From: DATJBF01 sp035515475
Lineage (GTDB): Bacteria > Verrucomicrobiota > Verrucomicrobiia > Palsa-1439
NCBI GenBank assembly: GCA_035515475.1
Contig: DATJBF010000048.1
Span: 33,362 to 97,361, forward strand
DNA length: 64,000 nucleotides
Direction: 5' to 3'
In this document: one piece after another, positions 8,032-16,059 of the stretch
Layout of the letters: every line of letters starts with the position of its first letter
Numbering within the stretch: the first letter of the stretch is position 1
The notes under the pieces: generated by a model
Databases searched by the model: none
Told to the model about the DNA's origin: nothing
What the model saw: the letters and a program-made list of their open reading frames with translations, nothing else
Program-made: the position numbers and the translations under genes

Positions 8032-8514
8032 ACATTCCAAGTGATGAATCTCTCCCTGATACGGCCACTCTTCGGCTCGCGAGACCAGTCCCGCCCTCAC
8101 CGGATTCTGGAGCACGTACAACCATTTCTCCTCGTACGATTCACTCGACCGCAGCACGTGATCAAAGAAACCCTTTTGCCAATGAGGCGGCGGAATCCCC
8201 TGCTGCCGCATGGCTTTTGACAGAGCGTTCTTGAGTGAGTTCATCCACATCGAGAGCGTTGGGCCCTCTTCAAACCGTACAACAAACAGGTGAACATGGC
8301 CCGGCATCAAGACATACCGCCCCACGAACACACCACGATCCGGTCCCGCCCTCGCGAACGTGAGAAAGGTGTCATGAACCGACGGATCTGCCAGAATTCC
8401 TCCGCGCCCCTCTGTACAAGCGGTGATGAAATAGAGTGGATCGCGAGCGAAAACCCAGTCGAGTCGCTGGAGACGTGGCTTACCAATCACGGGGCATGAT
8501 AGGTTTTCAACCAC
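8020..8514 (-). CDS. REP-associated tyrosine transposase (RAYT, Y1 family)
   Basis: A 164-residue Y1/HuH transposase. The metal-binding HUH motif is MPGHVHLFVV and the catalytic tyrosine lies in SYEEKWLYVLQNPVRAGLV. The start YFITACTEGR and the segment WQKGFFDHVLRS are typical of RAYT proteins related to IS200/IS605 TnpA. In other bacteria such enzymes cut single-stranded REP hairpins at their GTAG foot. Here GTAG hairpins in opposite orientation frame the gene, one over the stop codon and one 16 bases upstream of the start, so the protein and repeats look like a matched pair. The start is a GTG at 8514. The gene appears intact. It is not a classical insertion sequence, as no target duplication or accessory gene is visible. 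Confidence 0.92.
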   Translation of the reverse strand: MVENLSCPVIGKPRLQRLDWVFARDPLYFITACTEGRGGILADPSVHDTFLTFARAGPDRGVFVGRYVLMPGHVHLFVVRFEEGPTLSMWMNSLKNALSKAMRQQGIPPPHWQKGFFDHVLRSSESYEEKWLYVLQNPVRAGLVSRAEEWPYQGEIHHLECRRS

Positions 8515-8529
8515 AGACCCGCAAGATCT

Positions 8530-8552
8530 CGGCGCTCACAGAGCGCCACTAC
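8530..8552 (-). repeat. GTAG-type REP hairpin upstream of the RAYT gene
   Basis: On the minus strand GTAG (8552-8549) is followed by TGGCGCTC-TGT-GAGCGCCG (8548-8530), a 7-base stem plus a T-G pair. It faces the element at 8009-8031, so the RAYT gene lies between inverted REPs. Confidence 0.8.
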
Positions 8553-8601
8553 AATACCCGACTTCCGCCCTGCTGTAGGGCCGACCGCTTAAGACGGAGG
8601 C

Positions 8602-8629
8602 TTGCGTCGCCCGGCGCGTTTGTTATTCT
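8602..8629 (+). promoter_or_regulatory. Promoter of isocitrate dehydrogenase
   Basis: TTGCGT (8602-8607) and TATTCT (8624-8629) are spaced by 16 bases. The ATG at 8641 is only 11 bases after the -10 box, so the 5' leader would be a few bases long, and no ribosome binding site is seen. Confidence 0.5.
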
Positions 8630-8640
8630 CCGCATCCGCC

Positions 8641-9981
8641 ATGGCGAAGATTTCCATTCAACAGGCCAAACTCACCGTTCCCGATTATCCCACGATTCCG
8701 TTCATCCGCGGCGACGGCACGGGACCCGACATCTGGGCTGCGAGCGAGCGCGTGTTCGATGCGGCGGTCAACAAAGCCTACGGCGGCAGACGCAAGATCG
8801 AATGGATGGAAGTCTACGCCGGCGAGACCGCGTTCAAGAAATTCGACAACTGGCTGCCCGACGAAACCGTCACCGCGTTCAAAGACTATCTCGTCGGCAT
8901 CAAAGGTCCGCTCACCACGCCCGTCGGCAAGGGCATCCGCAGCCTGAACGTGGCGTTGCGTCAGATGCTCGATCTCTACGTCTGCCTGCGCCCCGTCCGC
9001 TGGTTCAAAGGCGTCCCCTCGCCCGTCAAACATCCCGAGAAAGTCGACGTGGTGATCTTTCGCGAGAACACGGAGGACATCTACGCCGGGATCGAATGGG
9101 CCGGCGGCACGCCCGAGGCGCAGAAGGTTCTCGATTTCCTAGCCAAAGAATTTCCGAAGGAGTTCAAGAAGATCCGGTTCGGAACCAAAGAAGCTTCGGC
9201 GCAATGGCTGAAACAGTTGGAGGCCATCGGCGCTCCGCCGCGTCCGGCGATGGTGGATGTCGGCATCGGCTTCAAGCCGGTCAGCTATCTGGGGACGATT
9301 CGGCTGATCCACGCCGCCATCCAATACGCTATCACGAACAAACGACGGAGCGTCACGATCGTCCACAAAGGCAATATCATGAAGTTCACCGAGGGCGCGT
9401 TTCGCGATTGGGGCTATAAAATCGCCCGGGAGCGGTACGGCGCGAAAGAAATCGACGGTGGACCTTGGTGTGAGATCCCGCTACCGCAAGCCTCGTCCCC
9501 TGATTCTAAACCCTCCTCTCAACCCGTCACCCGTCACCCATCACGCTTGATCGTGAAGGATGCGATTGCCGACATCGCGCTCCAGCAAGTGCTCACGCGC
9601 CCTGAAGACTTCGATGTGATTGCCACGCTCAACCTCAACGGCGATTACCTGAGCGACGCGCTGGCGGCGCAAGTGGGTGGCGTCGGCATTGCCCCCGGCG
9701 GCAACATCAATTACATCACCGGCCACGCCATCTTCGAAGCCACGCACGGCACCGCGCCCAAATACGCCAACCAGGACAAGGTCAACCCCGGCTCGGTGAT
9801 TCTCAGCGGCGAAATGATGTTGCGGTACCTGGGCTGGACCGAAGCCGCCGACCTCATCATCAGAGGCATGGACGGCGCCATCAACGCCAAGACCGTCACC
9901 TACGACTTCGCCCGGCTGATGGACGGCGCGAAGGAAGTCCGCTGCAGTCAGTTCGGGGACGAAATCATCAAGCATATGTAG
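8641..9981 (+). CDS. icd: NADP-dependent isocitrate dehydrogenase
   Basis: A 446-residue enzyme of the E. coli Icd type, converting isocitrate to 2-oxoglutarate and CO2 in the TCA cycle with NADP. Landmarks are IKGPLTTPVGKGIRSLNVAL (including the Ser that is the phosphorylation site in E. coli), LRPVRWFKGVPSPVKHPE, FRENTEDIYAGIEW, the metal-binding LNLNGDYLSDALAAQVGG, and HGTAPKYANQDKVNPGS for NADP. The ATG at 8641 matches the family N-terminus; the longer frame to 8602 covers the promoter. Odd feature: about 21 extra residues (around 279-300, PQASSPDSKPSSQPVTRHPS) sit just before IVKDAIADIALQQVL, where relatives have a short turn. The DNA there is a simple CCCGTCA-like repeat. Confidence 0.96.
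   Translation: MAKISIQQAKLTVPDYPTIPFIRGDGTGPDIWAASERVFDAAVNKAYGGRRKIEWMEVYAGETAFKKFDNWLPDETVTAFKDYLVGIKGPLTTPVGKGIRSLNVALRQMLDLYVCLRPVRWFKGVPSPVKHPEKVDVVIFRENTEDIYAGIEWAGGTPEAQKVLDFLAKEFPKEFKKIRFGTKEASAQWLKQLEAIGAPPRPAMVDVGIGFKPVSYLGTIRLIHAAIQYAITNKRRSVTIVHKGNIMKFTEGAFRDWGYKIARERYGAKEIDGGPWCEIPLPQASSPDSKPSSQPVTRHPSRLIVKDAIADIALQQVLTRPEDFDVIATLNLNGDYLSDALAAQVGGVGIAPGGNINYITGHAIFEATHGTAPKYANQDKVNPGSVILSGEMMLRYLGWTEAADLIIRGMDGAINAKTVTYDFARLMDGAKEVRCSQFGDEIIKHM
9479..9543 (+). repeat. In-frame low-complexity insert inside icd
   Basis: The stretch has no counterpart in E. coli-type Icd and ends in CCCGTCACCCGTCACCCATC-like tandem units (about 9520-9540). It keeps the reading frame. Base composition is pyrimidine-rich and unlike the flanking coding sequence. 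Confidence 0.6.
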
Positions 9982-10213
9982 GCGCTTCGCCCGCGAATCT
10001 GCGCGAATCGGCGCCAATCCCAAATTCATGGCAGGAGCGGTGTGCCCGCCGCGATTTTGAATCGTGGGGTGGGCGTTCTCGCCTGCCGCTGTTACTGGGA
10101 ATAGCGGAGCCGAGCGGGCCGCCGCCGCGCCATAGCAGCTACCCGAACAGGGATTCTTCCGCGTGCAGCCTCACTGCCAGTAGACATCGAACTGTTGTTT
10201 TCATACGGGATTT

Positions 10214-10236
10214 CGGCGGTTACACACTGCCGCTAC
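10214..10236 (-). repeat. GTAG-type REP hairpin (solo copy)
   Basis: On the minus strand GTAG (10236-10233) is followed by CGGCAGT-GTGTA-ACCGCCG (10232-10214), a 7-base stem with one A-C mismatch. It is the fourth copy in the window and is not next to a transposase gene. Confidence 0.7.
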
Positions 10237-10414
10237 AATGGCTATAAAGACACGGAGAACAATGGCCGCGAGAGCTTTCACCCGCTAATAAGCGCCAATC
10301 TACGTGAATCATTCGTGTTTGGTTTCGCTGTCTCGCAGACTCGGCCATTCGTGTGCCCCCCGAAAGCATTCGCGTCGATTCGCGGGCAAAGTGCATTGCG
10401 GAGTTTCCATCGGC

Positions 10415-10451
10415 GGGCGAGCGGCTCGCCCTTCCGAGCCGGCAAGCCGGC
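10415..10451. repeat. Two adjacent GC palindromes
   Basis: GGGCGAG-CGG-CTCGCCC (10415-10431) is followed by GCCGGC-AA-GCCGGC (10438-10451). Both are perfect stems, and they lie about 40 bases before the nucleotidyltransferase start. They resemble the palindromes found inside mutL. Confidence 0.6.
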
Positions 10452-10489
10452 TTGATAAATCCCGTCGATTCGCGCACACTTCGGCTCCA

Positions 10490-10999
10490 ATGCCAGAGCC
10501 GTCAGCCAATCATGTGCTGGAGATTCTTCGTGTTCTCGTCGCGCAGGGGGTTGAATTCGTCGTCTGTGGCGGCGTGGCGGTCGTCTTGCATGGCGTGGAA
10601 CGAATGACATTGGACGTGGATTTGTCGGTAGCGATGAACGGGGAGAACCTTCAGAAACTGATTCGCGCCGTTCGGGAGCTGGGATTGACGCCGCGCGCCC
10701 CTGTTGCACCCGAGGTATTGCTCGATGCCGGACAGATGCAGACGCTGATCAAAGAGAAACACGCCCTGGCGTTCACGTTCCTCGATCCCGACCGCCCGTA
10801 TCGTCAAGTGGATGTCCTGTTGACTCCCGACGCGTCGTATGAAAGATTGCAGGGCGATGCGGTGTCAATCCGCCTCGGTGGAATTTCCATCCCGGTGGCT
10901 TCGGTGAAACGCTTGATCGAAATGAAAAAGAAGGTGCGGCCCAGACGGGAGAAGGATGCGGCCGACATCCGGGCGCTGAATGCGTTGCTCAGATCGTGA
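10490..10999 (+). CDS. Nucleotidyltransferase-fold protein, DUF6036/AbiEii-like (first copy)
   Basis: A 169-residue protein starting at the ATG MPEPSANHVLEIL. The segment VEFVVCGGVAVVLHGVERMT followed by LDVDLSV is the helix-GG-helix and DxD core of small nucleotidyltransferases (AbiEii/DUF6036/MNT group). The later VDVLLTP may provide the third acidic residue. Relatives transfer nucleotides to proteins or tRNAs, often in toxin-antitoxin or defence modules. The next gene starts within its stop codon (GTGA overlap), and a second nucleotidyltransferase follows, so the three form one unit. Substrate unknown. Confidence 0.75.
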   Translation: MPEPSANHVLEILRVLVAQGVEFVVCGGVAVVLHGVERMTLDVDLSVAMNGENLQKLIRAVRELGLTPRAPVAPEVLLDAGQMQTLIKEKHALAFTFLDPDRPYRQVDVLLTPDASYERLQGDAVSIRLGGISIPVASVKRLIEMKKKVRPRREKDAADIRALNALLRS

Positions 11000-11376
11000 A
11001 ACGACGAACATCTTTCCGCAGTTCCAAGCGTAAAGCGGTGGCATCGCGTCACCGGCCGGACCAGCCGCGCCCTCGAGACTTCGACGGCCATACCGAGTTC
11101 GCCCGTCTGACTCCCGAGCAACGGCTTATGTGGCTTTCGCAGGCCGCGCAGTTTGTCGTCGCCGCGCGGCAGCCAGGAGAATCGAACGGCGTGAAAGTGG
11201 TGGGCAACCGAATCGCGGAAACACCGGCGGAATACCTCGCGCAAGCGGCCCGCTTGTATGAGAGCCTGGAGCGATGGAATCCGTATCCTCGTCCGCGCGG
11301 CAAGGTTTTCAAGTTTCGTACCTGGGAAGACCTCGAACAATGGCGCCAGAGCCAGACCAATCCGCGACTCCGTTGA
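10996..11376 (+). CDS. Small basic partner protein of the nucleotidyltransferase module
   Basis: A 126-residue protein whose GTG start overlaps the stop of the first nucleotidyltransferase and whose end overlaps the start of the second by 37 bases. The N-terminus is very basic (KRRTSFRSSKRKAVASRHR). The middle, FARLTPEQRLMWLSQAAQFV, is an amphipathic helix that resembles small helical proteins often encoded beside such nucleotidyltransferases. No HEPN signature (RxxxxxH pair) is present. It could be an antitoxin, adaptor or substrate; the function is inferred from context only. Confidence 0.6.
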   Translation: MKRRTSFRSSKRKAVASRHRPDQPRPRDFDGHTEFARLTPEQRLMWLSQAAQFVVAARQPGESNGVKVVGNRIAETPAEYLAQAARLYESLERWNPYPRPRGKVFKFRTWEDLEQWRQSQTNPRLR

Positions 11377-11831
11377 CCCGCGATCCACTCTGGCAGGTCT
11401 GCTTTCTTCTGCAAAGGCATCACGTCAATTATGTCCTTGTCGGCGCTCGCGCGTGTGCGTTCTACGGCCTGGTGCGCTCGACGCAGGATGTGGATTTGCT
11501 GATCGAACCTTCCGCTGAGAACATGCAACGCGTGATCGATGCGTTGAGCGAATTGCCGGATCATGCGGCACGCGAATTGACGGTCAAAGATCTCGAAGAG
11601 AACGTCGTCGTCAAAGTGGCCGACGAAGTGATGGTGGACGTGTCCAAACAGGCGTGGACGCTCGATTACGCCGAGGCGATTTGCGATGCTCAGACGCTGG
11701 AAATCGAAGGCGTGAAGATCATTTACGCGAGCCTCGACGCGTTGATCAAGAGCAAGTCCACTTACCGGGAACAAGATCGCATCGACCGGCAACAGTTGAT
11801 CCGGCTGAAACAAGACAAACAGAAGCGATAA
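11340..11831 (+). CDS. Nucleotidyltransferase-fold protein (second copy)
   Basis: A 163-residue protein from the ATG at 11340 (MAPEPDQSATPLTRDPLW). It has VNYVLVGARACAFYGLVRST followed by QDVDLLIEPS, the same helix-GG-like-helix plus DxD core as the first copy, but the GG is replaced by GAR, so the nucleotide-gripping loop is changed. A further acidic residue pair is in VMVDVSKQAW, and the C-terminus IYASLDALIKSKSTYREQDR contains the usual KxxxxRxxD helix. The two nucleotidyltransferases are clearly diverged from each other. Together with the small gene between them this is a compact three-gene operon. Confidence 0.72.
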   Translation: MAPEPDQSATPLTRDPLWQVCFLLQRHHVNYVLVGARACAFYGLVRSTQDVDLLIEPSAENMQRVIDALSELPDHAARELTVKDLEENVVVKVADEVMVDVSKQAWTLDYAEAICDAQTLEIEGVKIIYASLDALIKSKSTYREQDRIDRQQLIRLKQDKQKR

Positions 11832-11985
11832 GTGACGCGCCACTTCGTCAACACTTCGCGCATGGCCACGTCGAGGTCGCGGAGGGCGTGGGCGCAATCA
11901 CCGTTGAAGCTGGAGCCATGCGTGGTCGCCAGCAACTTCGGCTTCAAATCGGCGACCGCCGCATGTTCTCCAGCGATTCGCGGCC
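11832..11985 (-). pseudogene. Remnant of a metallo-beta-lactamase-fold protein C-terminus
   Basis: On the minus strand an open stretch reads AAVADLKPKLLATTHGSSF then NGDCAHALRDLDVAMREVL. The pattern LATTHGSSFxGDxxxALxDL is like the end of MBL-fold hydrolases and diiron flavoprotein-type proteins. Upstream of it the frame does not continue as a recognisable protein, and no start is present. It is best read as a fragment of a gene lost at this site. The frame runs on into the antisense of the nucleotidyltransferase before a stop. Confidence 0.4.
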
Positions 11986-12239
11986 GCGGCCGACGATGCC
12001 GTTGGCGGTCGAAAAACTCTCGCCGTCCGCAACACGCCGAAGGCCATTGAAGAATCCACCAGTCGCTTGAACCCGCATCCCACCGTCCGACAAAATTGGA
12101 CTTGCCACGGGCACCGCTCTCGCTAGTATTCGCCCAGGAGAAGTATTACTCTCGCCACGACGCGTTGGGTTTTTGAATCGCCACGACGCATTTCTCTGTT
12201 GCGAGTTTCGGAGCCAATGAACCGCAAAGGTTGGCGTCT

Positions 12240-13388
12240 ATGCGCGGATCGAGATTCATCCTTGCCCTGCTGTTGACTGTGTTCCTGACGTGGACATTTC
12301 TAACGGGTGGTCAAGCCGACACGAGCCAGCATCGGATTACGGCCATCGCTGTCTCCAACGGCACGGTCGTGGCCAGTTTCGGCAATCTCGCCTCCGGAAC
12401 GCTATATCGCGTCGAACGGCGCTTCGATATGGGGTCAAACCAATGGCAAGCGATCGGCGCATTCGTCGCCAGCCAGGTCCAAACGAATTGGTCCGACGTG
12501 CCCGGCTCGGGCCAATCGAAGGCCTTCTACCGCTTTCGGCTTTCCTATCCGGTCGCCACGAACGCCAGCACCTCGACGCTCTGCGCGGAAGAGGACAACG
12601 TCAATGTCGCATTAAGCGGCCAAGTCAAGGCGTTCAGCATCGAGGCGACGCATCCGATGTACGCCGTCAGCAACAGTGATTGCAGCGCCAATTTCAGCAA
12701 TTGTCCTCCGCCAGAAACGGGCTACCCGTTCACGCCGCTCGTGGCCAAGCTGTTTGATGACGGAGTGACGGTCGTTGAAGCAGTTCGCGAGAGCGAATGG
12801 TGGCGACCCAACGGAATGTTGGCTTCGGTGGACACGGGGCCGGCAGTTACGAACATGCACTACATCCGATTGTACCGCAAGATTGCTGACGCCAACGAAT
12901 GGCCACAGTTCTTCGTTTTGTACATGGACGGCAATTTGCGCCTGATCCCGCATCCTCCACAGGGCTTGTCGTACGTCTGCTTTGGCAGTTCTGTCATTGT
13001 TGGGCCCGCAGTGGTGACCAACCGTCCCATCGCCGAGATTTCGGCGGTCCGTTACGTGTCATCGTCAAACGCGGTCGAGGTGATGTACGCCGGCGGTGGA
13101 ACCGCCACCCTTGATGTGAGCGAGGTCACCCGAACCAACGCCCGAGTGCGTGTGTCAGTCGGTTATCCCACCACGGTCCCGTTCGCCACGTTCCGAAGCA
13201 TGTACGTTGAAGACGGCAACGCGGATTCCGACCACGTCGAGTGGCAGAGTTTTAGCGGTACCACGAATACCGCTCCAATCCTGACCTACCCCGGCGGAGA
13301 GGCCACCGAATGGTTCTTCTACCGGAGCACGGCATCGGTCCACAACACCACGGCTCCGGACATCCGTATCAGCATAGATCAACTGTAA
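12240..13388 (+). CDS. Secreted protein of unknown function
   Basis: A 382-residue protein starting at ATG 12240 after AAAGG. The N-terminus MRGSRFILALLLTVFLTWTF followed by LTGGQA is a clear signal peptide. The mature part is rich in Thr, Ser, Asn and Val with many aromatic residues and predicts beta structure. It contains four Cys in a short stretch (SDCSANFSNCPPPETGYPF), which may form disulfides. An N-terminal region (AVSNGTVVASFGNLASGTLY) resembles the Ig/fibronectin-like strands common in Verrucomicrobiota surface proteins. No family is recognised. The longer frame from the TTG at 12231 is unlikely. Confidence 0.65.
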   Translation: MRGSRFILALLLTVFLTWTFLTGGQADTSQHRITAIAVSNGTVVASFGNLASGTLYRVERRFDMGSNQWQAIGAFVASQVQTNWSDVPGSGQSKAFYRFRLSYPVATNASTSTLCAEEDNVNVALSGQVKAFSIEATHPMYAVSNSDCSANFSNCPPPETGYPFTPLVAKLFDDGVTVVEAVRESEWWRPNGMLASVDTGPAVTNMHYIRLYRKIADANEWPQFFVLYMDGNLRLIPHPPQGLSYVCFGSSVIVGPAVVTNRPIAEISAVRYVSSSNAVEVMYAGGGTATLDVSEVTRTNARVRVSVGYPTTVPFATFRSMYVEDGNADSDHVEWQSFSGTTNTAPILTYPGGEATEWFFYRSTASVHNTTAPDIRISIDQL

Positions 13389-13622
13389 CCCGCGATGCTG
13401 GCCGCCCAAATCATTCCAGAACTCAACGGGCGCACGAAGCCGCGCCGGCGGCCACCATCATTGAGGGTTGGTGGCGGCGTTCGGAAAGTGTGTGTAGAAA
13501 GGGAGCGAACGAGACTTACGTGGTCTGCGGATTTCATGGCAACGATCTTGGCTGGAGTGGTTTTTTACGAGACACGCTCCAAGGGGAGGACTGACGGGCA
13601 TCGTTGTGCACTGAGAGGATAG

Positions 13623-15077
13623 TCAAGCATGTTGGCTCGCCACCCAGCGGTCCAGTTCTTCCGCCACCCGAGCGACGACCGGTTGCCACTGGCCGGGTTG
13701 GGATTGGGACTGGCGGAACAAACGCATGGTCGGGTACCAGGCGGAATCCGTACGCTGGAGCAGCCAGCGCCAATCCGCAGGATGCGGGACGAGAACCCAA
13801 ACCGGTTTCCCGAGGGTGCCAGCGAGGTGGGCGACGGCGGTATCTACGGAGAGAACGAGGTCCATCTGCCCCAAGCAGCCAGCGGTGTCGTAAAAGTCCT
13901 TGAGGCGCCCGGCCAACGACACGAGGTTCAGGGTGCTGTCGACGTGTGGTTGGTCTTCCGGCCGGACGACGACTTGCAGACTGAAGAAGGTGACTCCCGG
14001 CTTCGCAAGAATGGGCTCCAACTCGCGGAAGGGAATCGAGCGACGGCCATCATTGAAATGGGTGGGATTACCAGCCCATGCCAACCCGACCTTGAAATGC
14101 CCATGAGGAACCGGGGACAGGGCCTCGACAGCCGGCGCCACCAACCAAGGACTCAGGGGGATGGTCTCCAGCGTTGTCCCCAAGACCAGGGGCAAACTCA
14201 TCACGGGAACGTAATAATCGAACGGCGGCGGAGTTTCCCCGACCGCAATAACCGTGTCCGCGCAACGAGAATGCTCGATCAGACTCTTCAACGGCGCCTG
14301 GCATTCCAGAATGACTTGCCCGGCCCGCGCGCGCGCCTGGGAGGTAAAGCGGACAAACTGGATGACATCTCCGAGGCCTTGCTCCGCACAGACCAAGAGG
14401 GTTTTCCCCGGGATTGATTGCCCACGCCAAAACGGCTGCGGGTACGGGCGAGGGGGAGTCTTACGCCAACGCCATTCGTATTCGCGGAGTCCTTCCTGCA
14501 GTCGGCCGAGCGACAGCAGGGCCAGGGCGTGATTGCTGCGGGCCAGACCGAATTCGGGCTGGATTTCGACCGCGCGTTCATAGGCGGCGAGAGCTTCCTC
14601 GGTCCGGAGCAAGGCCTCGAGTGCCCGGCCCAGGTTGTTCCAGAGTTCGTGATCTTGCGGATGCAGTGCGAGGGCCTGACGATAGAGCGAAACGGCCCGC
14701 TCGAAGTCGCGCAGTTCAAAACAGGCGTTGCCCATGGCATAGTAGGCGTTGACATAGGCGGGATTCCGTTTCAGAGCGCTGGCAAACGCCTTCGCCGCGC
14801 TCGCGGCATCGCCCGTCGCGGCATGGACGCAGCCCAAGGCGTAATAAGCGTTCGGCGAGCGCGGAGCAAGCGCGGCCGCGCGCCTGAGCCACGTTTCCGC
14901 TTCCGTTTCCCGCCCGGTTTGATGCAGGACGAGACCCAACAGATAGAGCGCTTCGCCATCGGCGGGTGCGCGCTCCAGTAAATCGTGGCAGAGAACCTCA
15001 GCCTCCGCGTACCGTCCCTCGCGATGCGCCTTGCGCGCGGACTCCAACGTCTGGCGTGAACTGGTAGTGATAGCCAT
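13623..15077 (-). CDS. TPR protein fused to a glycosyltransferase-9-like domain
   Basis: A 484-residue protein from ATG 15077 (MAITTSSRQTLESARKAHRE). Residues about 10-215 hold six TPR units (for example AEAEVLCHDLLERAPADGEA, AYYALGCVHAATGDAASAAK). Residues about 225-484 are a GT-B half resembling heptosyltransferase/GT9 or the O-GlcNAc-transferase-like TPR fusions: CAEQGLGDVIQFVRF, VGLAWAGNPTHFNDGRRSIP, and the sugar-nucleotide block LVLSVDTAVAHLAGTLGKPV. It probably glycosylates proteins or envelope glycans in the cytoplasm; the acceptor is unknown. It is a single gene with no clear operon partner. Confidence 0.85.
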   Translation of the reverse strand: MAITTSSRQTLESARKAHREGRYAEAEVLCHDLLERAPADGEALYLLGLVLHQTGRETEAETWLRRAAALAPRSPNAYYALGCVHAATGDAASAAKAFASALKRNPAYVNAYYAMGNACFELRDFERAVSLYRQALALHPQDHELWNNLGRALEALLRTEEALAAYERAVEIQPEFGLARSNHALALLSLGRLQEGLREYEWRWRKTPPRPYPQPFWRGQSIPGKTLLVCAEQGLGDVIQFVRFTSQARARAGQVILECQAPLKSLIEHSRCADTVIAVGETPPPFDYYVPVMSLPLVLGTTLETIPLSPWLVAPAVEALSPVPHGHFKVGLAWAGNPTHFNDGRRSIPFRELEPILAKPGVTFFSLQVVVRPEDQPHVDSTLNLVSLAGRLKDFYDTAGCLGQMDLVLSVDTAVAHLAGTLGKPVWVLVPHPADWRWLLQRTDSAWYPTMRLFRQSQSQPGQWQPVVARVAEELDRWVASQHA

Positions 15078-15142
15078 TCCCTGGGCAAACCAAACCACCG
15101 CTACCAAGACCGGTGCGCGACCACAGTTTCCTCAACGGATTG

Positions 15143-15574
15143 TCAGGCTTGCTGATCCAGAATTGACGAGGCTGTTGAGCCGTTGCTCGACGTGTCCGCG
15201 GTGGACTGTGTGCTCTCGTTGCTGACTTTGTGGTGGTGGTGGCGGTGGTGGTGGTAAATGGCCTTGAGGTCCTGCTTCAATGCCGCAAATGCGTCTTGGG
15301 CACCAGATGCGTCGTTCGACTTCAGAGCAGTCTGCAACGCCTGAATATCCTTACTGACCTGACTGTTCGGATCAGACAGCGCCGTGGCCAGCGGTCCTTG
15401 GGCGTTGTTCTGGATGTCCTGTTGAAACGCAGTCAGTGCCGTCTCGGCGCTCGATAGATCCCCGGACTCGATGGCGCTCGCCAACCCTTGGAAATCCTGG
15501 GCCTGTTTACTGAGCACGCTCTGAATGTTAGTCCCATACGAATCCGTTACAGAATTGATACTCGACACACTCAT
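15143..15574 (-). CDS. Small Ser/Gln/Ala-rich protein with His-rich motif
   Basis: A 143-residue protein starting MSVSSINSVTDSYGTNIQS after an AAAGGAAA ribosome binding site. It consists of two similar helical hairpins (DFQGLASAIESGDLSSAETA and LQTALKSNDASGAQDAFAAL), then YHHHRHHHHK, then a Ser/Thr-rich tail. Similar small proteins with DFxxLxxALxSGDLxxAQxAF repeats occur in Acidobacteria and Verrucomicrobiota, with no assigned function. The His cluster may bind metal (inferred). No signal peptide or membrane segment. Confidence 0.7.
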   Translation of the reverse strand: MSVSSINSVTDSYGTNIQSVLSKQAQDFQGLASAIESGDLSSAETALTAFQQDIQNNAQGPLATALSDPNSQVSKDIQALQTALKSNDASGAQDAFAALKQDLKAIYHHHRHHHHKVSNESTQSTADTSSNGSTASSILDQQA

Positions 15575-16059
15575 GTGTTTCCTTTCGGTGGTTATTCATT
15601 CATTGTCCCTATTCCATCCATGGATTCCATCGGATGAAACCGTATCGACTTTACGCTCACACTGAGCCAGACCGTTTCGTAGCAACGGCAGTGCCTGCAG
15701 CTAAAACCCGCTCGCCGTGCGCAACTTGCGGACTTGGTGGTCGATTGTGCCGGGCAAAATCTGCCGTCACGATCAAACTGGCCGTCTGAAAATTCGTCTG
15801 CGTCTGACCCGGTTGGGTTGTCGTCTCGTTCCTTCAGTGAATGTCGGCCTGGTGCTTTGCGCCAACGTTCCGTACCCAAACCCCGCTACGCCTCTGGTGT
15901 CATGCGGTCCCTTACGTGTGTCCTTTGAAGGACGGGGATCGATATGGCATCAGGAGGCGAGACGGTCACCCCGCCGCTGTGCGGTTGGCGATTTGGGGTT
16001 CGACATTGCCGGGGCAGTAGCGTAGGGTTCCGCGCTCAACTTCTACCAAAGGACATGGC
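15575..16059. other. 485-base intergenic region, nothing recognised
   Basis: It holds no open frame with a ribosome binding site or family feature, no strong hairpin and no clear promoter apart from weak AT-rich patches around 15590-15660. It separates the divergently oriented His-rich gene and slyD, so both promoters should be within it. Confidence 0.5.

Larger units (their letters stand above)
9982..10489. other. 508-base intergenic region with repeats, no gene
   Basis: Short frames here on both strands lack ribosome binding sites and family features. The region holds one GTAG-type REP (10214-10236) and a pair of GC hairpins just before the nucleotidyltransferase gene (10415-10451). A GGGTGGGCGTTCTCGCC-like palindrome lies near 10065-10090. 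Otherwise nothing is recognised. Confidence 0.6.

Noticed and set aside
10195..10455. Overlapping short frames on both strands in the region before the nucleotidyltransferase module
   Set aside because: No ribosome binding site or conserved-looking sequence; they cover REP and GC palindromes.
10996..11376. HEPN partner of the nucleotidyltransferases
   Set aside because: No RxxxxxH-type motif and a different helix pattern, so a MNT-HEPN pair was not called.
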